Under the pieces are notes generated by a model. It was not told the origin of the DNA, did no database searches, and worked only from the letters and a program-made list of their open reading frames with translations. DNA of 64,000 nucleotides, taken from positions 20,638 to 84,637 of the forward strand of contig CAVBFD010000001.1 of NCBI GenBank assembly GCA_963594655.1. The letters are read 5' to 3'. The translations under genes were made by a program, and so were the position numbers. Below are positions 45,822 through 54,514 of the stretch, piece by piece. Within the stretch, counting starts at the first letter, position 1, and every line of letters starts with the position of its first letter. The DNA comes from Colivivens sp963594655. GTDB lineage: Bacteria > Bacteroidota > Bacteroidia > Bacteroidales > Bacteroidaceae.

Positions 45822-47790
45822 ATCCTTCTGTATAGTCAATCTTCACGTCGGTGATGTTGCCCTGTCCGTCTCTGACGGCTGTGTACACAGGGTTGATGAA
45901 CCCTTTGTACGGTGAGAGGTTCAGTGCTTTGTAGCGTTCCAGTATCTCCTTGTGGAGGGTCGGGTCTACTTGTACTCCGTAGTCCTCCACCAGTTTCTGT
46001 GCCGCTGCATAGTCACCAGTACTCTTGATGCGTTGTATCTCCGCAAGCAACTTGCCGAACAGGTCACGCAGTTTTCCGTAGTCGTTGACCTTCACGTATG
46101 TCTTGCCGTTTTTCCTTGTCATCTCCACCACGTTGTCGGCCTTGCCTTTCTCGTAGCACCAGTGGGCGATGAGCGACCGGTTGCGCATGTGTGCCTCCTC
46201 GATGTTGTTGCCCGGCTGTATGCGTACCAATTGTGTCATCAGTCCGTTCATCATGTAACTGTAATACTGGGCCTTGTAAGCGTCCATATCGGGTGTGAGT
46301 CCGAGGTCAACCAGTTTCCTGTCCGCTATGTAGTAAAGGCCGAACAGGTCAGCGCGCGCCTCCTCGATGGTGGATCCGTATGCTTTCAGACTGTCTCCGT
46401 CCACTCCTGGAAGCAGTTTTCCGGAACCGTGTCCCAAACATTCGTGCAGGTCGGTGTGCAGGTCGTCGGTGGTGTCACCGTATTTGCCAATCAGGTCTAC
46501 CTCCTCCTGTGAGTAGCAGAACTCCTTTCTCATGCCGTCACCGGCCGCCTTGCTGTACGCTTCCGTCAGGTTGCTGATGGTGACTGACTTGCTTCCGTGT
46601 TCTTTCCTGATCCAGTCGGAGTTGGGCAGGTTGATGCCGATGGCGCTTGATGGGTACAGGTCTCCTGCCAGTATGGCTGCGGTGATGACCTTTGCCGAGA
46701 TGCCCTTCACGTTCTCCTTCTTGAACTCATCGTCCACAGGAGAGTTGTCCTCGAACCACTGTGCGTTCTTACTCAGCAGCTCCGTCCGTTTGGTAGCCTC
46801 AAGGTCTTTGTAGTTCACGATAGCCTCCCATGAGCATTTCAGTCCGAGAGGGTCACCGTAACATTCAATGAATCCGTTGGTGAAGTCCACAAGCGGTTGG
46901 GTGTTTTCAACCCACAGGATGGAGTATTCATCGAAGGTCTTCAGGTCGCCTGTGGTATAGTATTCAATCAGTTTTTCTATAACCTTCTTCTGTTGGTCGT
47001 CCTCAGCGAAAGGCAGTGCCGCCCGCAGGTGTTCCACGATTTTCGTGAGAGCCTGTCCGTACAGTCCGTCTGTGGTCCACCGTCTTTCGCTTATTTTCCC
47101 GTCGGCATCCTTCACAAGCCGGCTGTTCATTCCGTACATGACTGGGTGGCTTTGGTCTCCCTTGGCTTTCTCTGCCAGATAATAGTCCTCGGCCTCCTTC
47201 TGGGTCACTCCCTCGTAGTAATTGCTTGCTGAGGTCGCTATCAAATCCTGTCCGTCTGCGAGGTTGACACGCTTGGACAGTATGGTAGGGTCGAAGATGA
47301 CCTTACATATCTCGTCTATGTTGATTTCACCGATTTCATCGTCACACCTGCCGCACTGCTCCCTGAACCACCGCTCGTTGAAGTCGGGGACGAACTTATC
47401 GCATCCGTAGTGGTGGTGTATGCCGTTGGAGAACCACACACGCTTCAGATATACCTCCATTGCCTTGAAGTCGTCCGAGTCGTGATCCACCAGTGTGGAG
47501 TCCGCCGTATAGATGGTCTCAAGTATATGTCGTATTCTGAGGTTGTACTTGCAGTTCTGGTCGTACAGTATGTCACGTCCGTACAGTGACGCCTCCGAGA
47601 GATGGTATATCAGTGTCTTCTGCTGGAGGGACAACTGTTCAAATCCGTTTACCCTGTAGCGGAGCATCTGAAGGTCTGCGAACCGTTCGTTCGCATATTC
47701 GAATCCGTCTCCTGCCGTGTCGTTCTTGGGTGCGGAACAGGAGGTGAGTGTGAGTGCGGTTATAGCCATTGCTTGTGTTATTCCTTTCAT
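45760..47790 (-). CDS. Dipeptidyl-peptidase III-like (M49) lipoprotein
   Basis: 676 residues from the ATG at 47790; the signal (TALTLTSCSAPKN) is a lipobox. The M49 zinc motif HECLGH is near residue 448, followed by the second-ligand motif EEARAD near 475. M49 enzymes remove dipeptides from peptide N-termini; lipidation places this one in the envelope, presumably handling imported peptides. A complete TTTG-N18-TATCTTTG promoter lies upstream. It is the first gene of the run to the HEAT-like, Fur-like, purA, aroA and small membrane protein genes. Confidence 0.93.
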   Translation of the reverse strand: MKGITQAMAITALTLTSCSAPKNDTAGDGFEYANERFADLQMLRYRVNGFEQLSLQQKTLIYHLSEASLYGRDILYDQNCKYNLRIRHILETIYTADSTLVDHDSDDFKAMEVYLKRVWFSNGIHHHYGCDKFVPDFNERWFREQCGRCDDEIGEINIDEICKVIFDPTILSKRVNLADGQDLIATSASNYYEGVTQKEAEDYYLAEKAKGDQSHPVMYGMNSRLVKDADGKISERRWTTDGLYGQALTKIVEHLRAALPFAEDDQQKKVIEKLIEYYTTGDLKTFDEYSILWVENTQPLVDFTNGFIECYGDPLGLKCSWEAIVNYKDLEATKRTELLSKNAQWFEDNSPVDDEFKKENVKGISAKVITAAILAGDLYPSSAIGINLPNSDWIRKEHGSKSVTISNLTEAYSKAAGDGMRKEFCYSQEEVDLIGKYGDTTDDLHTDLHECLGHGSGKLLPGVDGDSLKAYGSTIEEARADLFGLYYIADRKLVDLGLTPDMDAYKAQYYSYMMNGLMTQLVRIQPGNNIEEAHMRNRSLIAHWCYEKGKADNVVEMTRKNGKTYVKVNDYGKLRDLFGKLLAEIQRIKSTGDYAAAQKLVEDYGVQVDPTLHKEILERYKALNLSPYKGFINPVYTAVRDGQGNITDVKIDYTEGYAEQMLRYSRDYSTLPLVNN

Positions 47791-47829
47791 AAAATGCGTT
47801 GTATTGCAGAGTTGTGTACTATCGCCGTG

Positions 47830-47859
47830 CAAAGATAGTGTAAACCAAAGACAATACAA
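47830..47859 (-). promoter_or_regulatory. Promoter of the M49 peptidase-purA-aroA run
   Basis: On the minus strand TTTG (47856-47859) is followed after 18 bases by TATCTTTG (47830-47837), 40 bases before the ATG at 47790. The match to the Bacteroidota consensus is complete. Confidence 0.78.
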
Positions 47860-47914
47860 AATAATATCGTGTATTTTTGTAGTCCTACTGACTTGTCCCC
47901 CTTAAACAAAAGAT

Positions 47915-47953
47915 GTGCCGACGCGGTCAGAATCACTTCTTTTTGGTCGGCAC
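47915..47953 (-). terminator. Possible hairpin after gyrB
   Basis: GTGCCGAC pairs with GTCGGCAC (8 bp, 23-base loop) about 50 bases past the gyrB stop. The long loop and the lack of a good U-tract make termination uncertain. Confidence 0.35.
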
Positions 47954-47999
47954 GAGAATATATGTAAGAATTGAATGAAATGTGTTCTTTACAATATCG

Positions 48000-49979
48000 T
48001 TAAGCGTCAATGTTCGCATAGGTTGCGTTGCGCTCGATGAACTCCCTTCTGGGTGGCACGTCGTCACCCATCAGCATGGAGAAGGTGTAGTCGGCTTCCG
48101 CGGCGTCCTCTATGGTCACCTGCTTCAGTAGACGTGTCTCCGGGTTCATGGTTGTCTCCCAGAGTTGTTCAGGGTTCATTTCACCCAGACCTTTGTAACG
48201 CTGTGTCTTGATGCTGTCCTGGTTTCCGTCTCCGTTGATGTCTATGAAGCGCAACCGCGCCTGTTCATCGTAGCAGTACTCGCTTATCTTTCCTTTCGTA
48301 CACTTGTACAGAGGCGGTGTGGCGATGAAGAGCCGTCCGTCCCTTATCAGTTGCGGCATATAACGGAAGAAGAGTGTGAGCAGCAGTGTGTCGATGTGCG
48401 AACCGTCGACATCGGCATCGGTCATGATGATGGTCTTGTAATAGCGCAACTTGTCGTAGTTCGCCTCCTTGCTGTCGGTGTCGTTCACTCCGAACTTCAC
48501 TCCCAGTGCGTTGATGATGTTGTTCACCTCCTCATGGTCGAACGCCTGGTGCCACTTGACACGTTCCACGTTGAATATCTTTCCACGTATCGGCAGAATG
48601 GCCTGGAAGTGTCTGTCGCGTCCCTGCTTGGCTGATCCGCCCGCGGAGTCACCCTCGACGATGAACATCTCGCAATTGGCCGGGTCCTTGTCGGAGCAGT
48701 CAGCCAGTTTGCCCGGCAGTCCGCCTCCCGACATCGGGTTCTTCCTCTGCACCTTCTCTCGTGCCGTACGTGCGGCGATACGCGCTTCCGCTGCCAGTAC
48801 CACCTTGTCCACTATGAGCTTGGCCTCTCTCGGATGTTCCTCAAGGTAGTTGGTGAGGGCTTCGCCCACTGCGGAGTTCACCGCTCCCATCACCTCGTTG
48901 TTTCCGAGCTTGGTCTTGGTCTGTCCCTCGAACTGCGGTTCCGCCACCTTCACTGATATGACTGCGGTCAGACCCTCACGGAAGTCCTCCGGACTGATTT
49001 CTATCTTCTGCTTGTTGAGCCGCTCCATCAACTTCTGGTCATCGTTGGTGTATTTCTTCAGCACACGTGTCAAGGCTGTTCTGAATCCCTGAAGGTGTGT
49101 ACCGCCCTCGATGGTGTTGATGTTGTTGACGTATGAGTGTATGTTTTCCGAGTAGGAGGTGTTGTACATGATGGCGGCCTCTATTGGAGTCTCCCCACGC
49201 TCTGTATTCAGGTAGATGATGTCATCGAAGAGGTGCGTGCGAGTCGAGTCGATGTATTTCACGAAGTCACGCAGTCCTCCCTCAGAATAGAAGAGGTCTT
49301 GGCGTATCCCTTCGTACCCCGCTTCCGCATTCACGTCCAGACGCATGTCTGTCAGCGTGATTTTCAGTCCTGCGTTGAGGAACGCCAGTTCCCTCATGCG
49401 GTTGGCGAGAATCTCGTACTTGTATATGGTTGTGACGAATATACTGCCGTCTGGCCAGAACTGTTGGCGTGTACCTCTCAGTTCCGTCGTTCCGACCTGC
49501 TTGACATCATATTGGGGTGTGCCACAAGCGTATTCCTGCTGATAAATCTTACCGTCACGGAACACCTGCGAAATCATCTTTGTAGACAGCGCGTTGACAC
49601 AGCTCACTCCCACTCCGTGAAGTCCGCCCGACACCTTGTAGGAACCCTTGTCGAATTTACCTCCGGCGTGCAGGACCGTCATGACCACCTCAAGGGCAGA
49701 GCGGTGTTCCTTCTCGTGCATGTCCACCGGGATGCCGCGTCCGTTGTCCTGAACTGTTATGGAGTTGTCTTCGTTGATTGTCACCTCTATGTGTGTGCAG
49801 TATCCTGCCAGAGCCTCGTCGATGGAGTTGTCCACAACCTCATACACAAGGTGGTGGAGTCCCTTCTCGCTGATGTCTCCGATATACATGGCAGGACGCT
49901 TCCGTACTGCTTCCAGCCCCTCCAGTACCTGGATGTTGCTGGCGGAGTAACTTGCGTCTATCTTAGTGTTTTCGTCCAT
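48000..49979 (-). CDS. gyrB: DNA gyrase subunit B
   Basis: 659 residues. ATP-dependent type II topoisomerase subunit that introduces negative supercoils with GyrA. The GHKL ATPase domain shows EVVDNSIDEALAG near residue 45, DNGRGIPVD near 77 and GGLHGVGVSCVNAL near 118; the TOPRIM domain has VEGDSAGGSAKQGRDR near 440 and TDADVDGSHI near 518; the C-terminal tail has QRYKGLGEMNPEQLWETTM. This fits GyrB better than ParE, and its length is normal for Bacteroidota. Transcribed alone from a box at 50008. Confidence 0.96.
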   Translation of the reverse strand: MDENTKIDASYSASNIQVLEGLEAVRKRPAMYIGDISEKGLHHLVYEVVDNSIDEALAGYCTHIEVTINEDNSITVQDNGRGIPVDMHEKEHRSALEVVMTVLHAGGKFDKGSYKVSGGLHGVGVSCVNALSTKMISQVFRDGKIYQQEYACGTPQYDVKQVGTTELRGTRQQFWPDGSIFVTTIYKYEILANRMRELAFLNAGLKITLTDMRLDVNAEAGYEGIRQDLFYSEGGLRDFVKYIDSTRTHLFDDIIYLNTERGETPIEAAIMYNTSYSENIHSYVNNINTIEGGTHLQGFRTALTRVLKKYTNDDQKLMERLNKQKIEISPEDFREGLTAVISVKVAEPQFEGQTKTKLGNNEVMGAVNSAVGEALTNYLEEHPREAKLIVDKVVLAAEARIAARTAREKVQRKNPMSGGGLPGKLADCSDKDPANCEMFIVEGDSAGGSAKQGRDRHFQAILPIRGKIFNVERVKWHQAFDHEEVNNIINALGVKFGVNDTDSKEANYDKLRYYKTIIMTDADVDGSHIDTLLLTLFFRYMPQLIRDGRLFIATPPLYKCTKGKISEYCYDEQARLRFIDINGDGNQDSIKTQRYKGLGEMNPEQLWETTMNPETRLLKQVTIEDAAEADYTFSMLMGDDVPPRREFIERNATYANIDA

Positions 49980-50007
49980 TGCTAGTTCTAATCACATTTT
50001 GTGGGTA

Positions 50008-50015
50008 CAAATTTA
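50008..50015 (-). promoter_or_regulatory. Putative -7 box of gyrB
   Basis: The minus strand reads TAAATTTG 29 bases upstream of the gyrB ATG. Confidence 0.5.
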
Positions 50016-50063
50016 CGAAAAAAACTCCGACTGGCAATGCCTTGTGCGATAAAATGCATAAAA

Positions 50064-50090
50064 AAAGATGCCGCTCAACCGGGCATCTTT
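50064..50090 (-). terminator. Rho-independent terminator after rpsT
   Basis: AAAGATGCC/GGCATCTTT stem (9 bp, 9-base loop), with an A-run on the plus strand giving a U-tract on the minus-strand transcript, 36 bases past the rpsT stop. Confidence 0.85.
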
Positions 50091-50125
50091 GTTATTGCTA
50101 AATGGCATTGCTTATCGTGTCATTA

Positions 50126-50380
50126 TCAAGAAAGTTTCGCAACGTACTGCATTGCTCCAGACTTCAGGTTCGCTGCTTTCTTCCAGTGGATGATGTTGCG
50201 CTTTGCGAGCTTGTCAAGCATTTTCTGAAGGCGTGGAAGCATTGCTGTAGCTTCTTCCTTTTCTTTTGTGGCACGGAGTCTTCCAAGTGCTGTACGCATT
50301 GTCTTTGCGTAGTAACGGTTGTGCAGTCTGCGTGCCTCAGACTTGCGGATACTCTTGATGGTTGATTTGTGGTTTGCCAT
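50126..50380 (-). CDS. rpsT: 30S ribosomal protein S20
   Basis: 84 residues, the normal size. The N-terminus MANHKSTIKSIRKSEARR and the C-terminal IIHWKKAANLKSGAMQYVAKL are those of Bacteroidota S20, a basic helical bundle that binds 16S rRNA. It lies 84 bases downstream of a tRNA-Glu gene on the same strand and is followed by a good terminator, so both are likely to be transcribed from the promoter at 50586-50616. Confidence 0.97.
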   Translation of the reverse strand: MANHKSTIKSIRKSEARRLHNRYYAKTMRTALGRLRATKEKEEATAMLPRLQKMLDKLAKRNIIHWKKAANLKSGAMQYVAKLS

Positions 50381-50464
50381 TATCTATGTCTATTTTTTTT
50401 ACGATTTCATTGGACCGGAGTCCGTTCTTCAATTCTTATTCAGTTTCCTTTTCTTGTCTCTGAG

Positions 50465-50536
50465 TAGTCCCTAGCAGAATCGAACTGCTCTTTAGAGAAT
50501 GAAAATCTCTCGTCCTAACCGATAGACGAAGGGACC
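50465..50536 (-). tRNA. tRNA-Glu (TTC)
   Basis: 72 bases on the minus strand. The acceptor arm GGTCCCT pairs with AGGGACT (G-T at the end), the D-arm contains ATCGGTTA, the anticodon arm AGAGA-TTTTCAT-TCTCT gives anticodon TTC, and the T-arm is AGCAG-TTCGATT-CTGCT. The discriminator base is A. CCA is not encoded. Confidence 0.95.
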
Positions 50537-50585
50537 AGCCTCTTGCTTTTACGCTTGGCGAACCTGCTGTGCAGATTTGCGGATG

Positions 50586-50616
50586 CAAAGGTACGGACTT
50601 TATTTATACTGACAAA
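50586..50616 (-). promoter_or_regulatory. Promoter of the tRNA-Glu/rpsT unit
   Basis: TTTG (50613-50616) then 19 bases then TACCTTTG (50586-50593) on the minus strand, 50 bases before the tRNA 5' end. Confidence 0.75.
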
Positions 50617-50667
50617 ATTTTTCCGCCCTTTTTTTTGAAGAAGCGGTTCTGTGCCGTTTCTTTTTCG

Positions 50668-50675
50668 TAAATTTG
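50668..50675 (+). promoter_or_regulatory. Putative -7 box of recO
   Basis: TAAATTTG lies 25 bases before the ATG at 50700 and overlaps a possible upstream ATG at 50673, which argues for the downstream start. Confidence 0.55.
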
Positions 50676-50699
50676 CACGGAGAAGTAACTCATATCGGT

Positions 50700-51455
50700 A
50701 TGGAACGACTGAGAGGTATTGTGTTGAGAACTGTGAAGTATGGCGACGGCGGACATGTCGTTGACATGTATACGGACTTGCGCGGCAGGATGTCTTTTGT
50801 GATGAAGAGGTCCGCATCTGCGGGCGCGCGCCGTCCCTCGCGGTTCGTCCCCTCGCACCTGCTTGCGCTCAGTATGCTTGAGCTTGACTGTGACATCCAC
50901 GGACAGGGGCGGCTGCCCCAACCGGGTGGGGTGAGACTGTATAACGTGTACGGGAGCATACAGTCCAACCCGGTGAAGAGTGCCGTCGCCATGTTCATCG
51001 CAGAGTTTCTCGTGAACGCGCTCAGGGAGGAGTCGCCCAACCCGTTGCTCTATGAATACTTGGAGAGTTCCCTGCGGTGGCTGGACAGTTGCCGTCAGGG
51101 TTACGCCAACTTCCACCTTGTGTTCCTCATGCGCATGACCCGTTTCCTCGGCATCTATCCTGGACTCGACAAACGTAATGAGGCAAGGGCAGTGTACGGT
51201 GGAGGGTATTACTACGACCTGATGGACAGCGAATATAATGCGGTGCTGCCCAAACATCCCCATTACCTCCAACCTGACGAGGCCCGCGCCATACCTTATT
51301 TATTATATATGAACTACGACAATATGCATCTGTACAAGTTCTCAAGGGGACAGCGGCGCAGGTGCCTGGAGGTGATAAACGACTATTACCGGCTTCACCT
51401 GCCCGGATTCGGTGAACTGAAGTCGCTGGATGTCTTCAAGGAACTGTTCGACTGA
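50700..51455 (+). CDS. recO: DNA repair protein RecO
   Basis: 251 residues from the ATG at 50700. The N-terminal OB-fold has RGIVLRTVKYGDGGHVVDMYT and GRMSFVMKR; the helical part has a YEYLESSLRWLD segment and the sequence FLMRMTRFLGIYPGL near residue 145, typical for Bacteroidota RecO. It helps RecF/RecR load RecA on SSB-coated gaps. The zinc-finger Cys set found in some RecO proteins is not seen. It stands alone between the tRNA/rpsT promoter region and trxA. Confidence 0.92.
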   Translation: MERLRGIVLRTVKYGDGGHVVDMYTDLRGRMSFVMKRSASAGARRPSRFVPSHLLALSMLELDCDIHGQGRLPQPGGVRLYNVYGSIQSNPVKSAVAMFIAEFLVNALREESPNPLLYEYLESSLRWLDSCRQGYANFHLVFLMRMTRFLGIYPGLDKRNEARAVYGGGYYYDLMDSEYNAVLPKHPHYLQPDEARAIPYLLYMNYDNMHLYKFSRGQRRRCLEVINDYYRLHLPGFGELKSLDVFKELFD

Positions 51456-51551
51456 ACAACCGGCGGCCGGCTACACTTGTCATTCTGCCGTAAAGTGCTG
51501 CCTGGATAAAAGATTTTGTGAAATGTGGCACATGTATAGGGAATAAATTCC

Positions 51552-51559
51552 TACCTTTG
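51552..51559 (+). promoter_or_regulatory. Putative -7 box of trxA and following genes
   Basis: TACCTTTG lies 59 bases before the trxA ATG at 51618. Confidence 0.6.
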
Positions 51560-51617
51560 TAGTCCATATAGTGAACTGACAACAATCAAAAGACAATACA
51601 ACAAAAGAAAAGACATT

Positions 51618-51926
51618 ATGGAAATTACATCTAAGAGTTATGAGGAATTGGTCGCACAGGACAAACCGTTGGTTCTTGACTTCTGGGCGACATGGTGCGG
51701 GCCGTGCAGGAAGATAGGCCCGTTGGTAGAGGAACTGGCATCCGAGTACGAGAGCCAGGCAGTCATAGGCAAGGTGAATGTGGAGGATGAGGATGAGTTG
51801 GCCGCTAAGTTCGGAATACGCAACATACCGACTGTCCTTTACATCAAGAACGGCGAGGTGGTGGACAAGCAAGTCGGCGCATGTTCCAAGAGTGTCCTCG
51901 AAGACAAACTCAAGGCAATCCTCTGA
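51618..51926 (+). CDS. trxA: Thioredoxin
   Basis: 102 residues with no signal peptide, so cytoplasmic. The active site FWATWCGPCRKIGP (Cys residues near 30 and 33) and the cis-Pro in IRNIPTVLYIKNG near residue 74 are intact. It is the general dithiol reductant for ribonucleotide reductase, methionine sulfoxide reductase and peroxidases. It opens a same-strand run that continues with a small acidic protein 3 bases later. Confidence 0.96.
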   Translation: MEITSKSYEELVAQDKPLVLDFWATWCGPCRKIGPLVEELASEYESQAVIGKVNVEDEDELAAKFGIRNIPTVLYIKNGEVVDKQVGACSKSVLEDKLKAIL

Positions 51927-51929
51927 CCT

Positions 51930-52247
51930 ATGGCTGGAATTGACGACGAGTTGATGAAGGGAGCTGAGGAGGACGCGCGTGAAGTGGCGTACATCCTCAA
52001 CGAGCTGCCTCAGGAACTGAAGGATAAGTTCTCTGAAGACGACATCTACTATTTCATCGATGTCATCCTCGACTACTTCTCCGGCAAGGAAGCCGACAAG
52101 GACGGTTTCATCGATGTGGACATCGATGATGTGGCTCAATATATCGTCAAGCAGGCACATAAGGACAAAATCGGTGAATATGATGCCGGTGACGTGTTCT
52201 TCGTGGTGCAGGCTGAGCTTGATTACAACGAGAGTTTAGACAATTGA
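51930..52247 (+). CDS. Small acidic conserved hypothetical protein
   Basis: 105 residues, strongly acidic, with no signal peptide, Cys or membrane segment. The pattern EEDAREVAYILNELPQELKD followed by FSEDDIYYFIDVILDYF looks wholly helical. I recognise it only as a conserved Bacteroidota protein found next to thioredoxin; no function is assigned. It starts 3 bases after trxA and precedes the zinc peptidase by 13 bases, so it is almost certainly cotranscribed. Confidence 0.8.
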   Translation: MAGIDDELMKGAEEDAREVAYILNELPQELKDKFSEDDIYYFIDVILDYFSGKEADKDGFIDVDIDDVAQYIVKQAHKDKIGEYDAGDVFFVVQAELDYNESLDN

Positions 52248-52260
52248 AAACAGAAAGACT

Positions 52261-52998
52261 ATGGACCCTACTTACATGAATGGCGGATATGGAGCGACAG
52301 GAATCTCTATGTCTGCCCTCTATTGGATTATCTTTATCGGAATCGCTCTGGTAAGCTGGCTCGTACAGGCCAACCTGCAGTCGAAGTTCAAGAAATATTC
52401 ACGGGTAAGGTCATTCAAGGGACTGACCGGCAAGGAGACTGCCGAGCTGATGCTCTCCGACTTCGGCATCCGTGATGTCAAGGTGCAGAGTGTCGCAGGT
52501 CAGTTGACCGACCACTATAACCCGGTTGACAAGACCCTCAACCTTAGTGAGGGCGTGTACGGAAGCAACAGTATCATGGCGGCTGCGGTGGCTGCGCACG
52601 AGTGCGGTCATGCCGTGCAGCATGCCATGGCATACGGACCTCTCACCCTGCGCTCCAAACTGGTGCCGGCGGTGAGCCTCGCTTCCAGTTGGATGACATG
52701 GGTGTTGCTGGGCGGTATGCTCCTGCTCAGTTACACAGGCAACTCCACGGTACTTGCCATCGGTGTCGCGCTCTACGCGCTGACCACCGTCTTCTCTCTG
52801 GTGACGCTCCCTGTGGAGATCGACGCCAGTCGCAGGGCGGTGAAATGGCTCGACTCGCACGGACTGACCGATGCGGAGACCCACGACAATGCGGTCAGTG
52901 CATTGAAGGCGGCTGCCTACACTTACGTGGTTTCGGCGTTGGCTTCGCTTGCCACACTGTTCTACTACGTGCTTATGTTGTTGAACAACCGCAGGTGA
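52261..52998 (+). CDS. Membrane zinc metallopeptidase (YugP-like)
   Basis: 245 residues. An N-terminal transmembrane helix (ALYWIIFIGIALVSWLVQ) is followed by the conserved LTGKETAELML and LNLSEGVYGSNSIMAAAVAA, then the zinc motif HECGH near residue 117 and QHAMAYGPL. Two or three more transmembrane helices follow (TWVLLGGMLLLSYTGN and the C-terminal SALASLATLFYYVLMLL). This is the neutral zinc metallopeptidase family (YugP); substrates are not established. The stop and the rpoN start are separated by one base. Confidence 0.9.
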   Translation: MDPTYMNGGYGATGISMSALYWIIFIGIALVSWLVQANLQSKFKKYSRVRSFKGLTGKETAELMLSDFGIRDVKVQSVAGQLTDHYNPVDKTLNLSEGVYGSNSIMAAAVAAHECGHAVQHAMAYGPLTLRSKLVPAVSLASSWMTWVLLGGMLLLSYTGNSTVLAIGVALYALTTVFSLVTLPVEIDASRRAVKWLDSHGLTDAETHDNAVSALKAAAYTYVVSALASLATLFYYVLMLLNNRR

Positions 52999-52999
52999 C

Positions 53000-54514
53000 A
53001 TGCCACAGAGCCAGGTCCAGATAGAGCAGCAGGTAGAGAGGCAGTTGCAGAAACTGACCCCTCAGCAACTGATGGTGGCCAAACTGGTGGAACTGCCTAT
53101 GGTGGAACTGGAGGACAGGATAAAGACCGAACTCTACGATAATGTGGCTCTCGAAGAGGGACATGGCGACAGTGGGGCGGACGACACGGATACTTATGGG
53201 GCGGACAGTCATGACGACAGCGGTGCGGACACCGCGGACGACGGTATGTCCGCCGACAGTTCCCCGACTGAAGACGGTGGAGGAGAGTATGGTGAGGACG
53301 ACATACCCGTGTATGCCCCCTCATCCGGACGCGCCGCGGAGGAGGAGATACCCATCGGCGACACCAAGTCCTTCATCGAGGACTTGAAACGGCAGATATA
53401 CGACTATAACCTGTCCGACAAACAACAGGAACTGGTGGAGTACCTCATCGGGACACTCGACGACCGCGGTTTCATCGACCGGTCACTTCAGGGAATCTCC
53501 GATGACCTGCTCTTCAACTTCGACATCGACGCCAGTACGGCTGAACTGGAAGAGGCGTTGGGCGTGTTGCAGGGTTTCGACCCCCCGGGTATCGGGGCAA
53601 GAGACCTGAGGGAATGTCTGATTCTACAGATTGACAGGAAACTGTCTGAAGCGACAGACACTGACATCCGGAATCTTCTCCAACTGGAACGTGACATCGT
53701 GGACAAGCATCTTGCAAAGGTGCAGAGAAATATGGAAGGGGAGATTGCCGGTGAGTTGGGGCAGCCGTTGGAGGCGGTGCGTCAGGCTATTGAAGGGATT
53801 GCGAGACTGAACCCGCACCCGGGACTGGCACTGAGCGAGTCGTCTGAGGACAGGGCGCAGACCGTCATCCCCGATTTCATCATCGAGACCTCGCCCGACG
53901 GAGAGATAAGTGTGGAACTGAACTGTGGGGAGATTCCCGAACTGAGGGTGTCACCGGGCTACGAGGCGCAACTCAAGGACTACCAGAGGACTGCCGGTAA
54001 GATGAGCAAGTCCACAAGGCAGGCTTTCGAGTACATGCGCCAGAAGGTGGAGGGCGCGAAGATGTTCATCGACTCCATACGTCAAAGGCAGCACACGCTG
54101 TACATCACCATGAAGGCCATTGTCAGTTTCCAGCGTGACTTCATACTGACACAGGACGAGTCACAGCTCTTGCCGATGCGTCTGGTGGACGTGGCGGAAC
54201 GAACCCATCTCGACATATCCACCGTGTCGCGTGTGAGGAAAAGCAAGTACGCGCTGGTAGACGGACAGATCTATCCTCTCGACTTCTTCTTCCTGCGGGC
54301 GCGCACCAACGCTGGCGGTGAGGCACTCGAACACAAGGAGATAAAGGAGCGTATGCGTGAACTCATCGACGCGGAGGACAAGCGCAAGCCGTTGTCCGAC
54401 CAGAAGATAGTGGAACTGCTGATGAAGTCCAATTTCAATATAAGTCGCCGTACGGTGGCGAAATACCGCAGTGAGATGGGCATCCTGCCCACAATAGAAA
54501 GGAAGACATTATGA
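53000..54514 (+). CDS. rpoN: RNA polymerase sigma-54 factor
   Basis: 504 residues. Region I is the Gln/Leu-rich N-terminus (SQVQIEQQVERQLQKLTPQQ) that responds to enhancer-binding ATPases. Region II (about 50-110) is unusually long and acidic, made of repeated Asp/Glu/Ser/Gly. Core-binding and helix-turn-helix parts follow (YLIGTLDDRGFIDRSL, VAERTHLDISTVSRV), and the RpoN box is SRRTVAKYRSEMGILPT near the C-terminus, differing slightly from the ARRTVAKYRE consensus. It directs transcription from -24/-12 promoters. The stop overlaps the next start by ATGA. Confidence 0.96.
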   Translation: MPQSQVQIEQQVERQLQKLTPQQLMVAKLVELPMVELEDRIKTELYDNVALEEGHGDSGADDTDTYGADSHDDSGADTADDGMSADSSPTEDGGGEYGEDDIPVYAPSSGRAAEEEIPIGDTKSFIEDLKRQIYDYNLSDKQQELVEYLIGTLDDRGFIDRSLQGISDDLLFNFDIDASTAELEEALGVLQGFDPPGIGARDLRECLILQIDRKLSEATDTDIRNLLQLERDIVDKHLAKVQRNMEGEIAGELGQPLEAVRQAIEGIARLNPHPGLALSESSEDRAQTVIPDFIIETSPDGEISVELNCGEIPELRVSPGYEAQLKDYQRTAGKMSKSTRQAFEYMRQKVEGAKMFIDSIRQRQHTLYITMKAIVSFQRDFILTQDESQLLPMRLVDVAERTHLDISTVSRVRKSKYALVDGQIYPLDFFFLRARTNAGGEALEHKEIKERMRELIDAEDKRKPLSDQKIVELLMKSNFNISRRTVAKYRSEMGILPTIERKTL

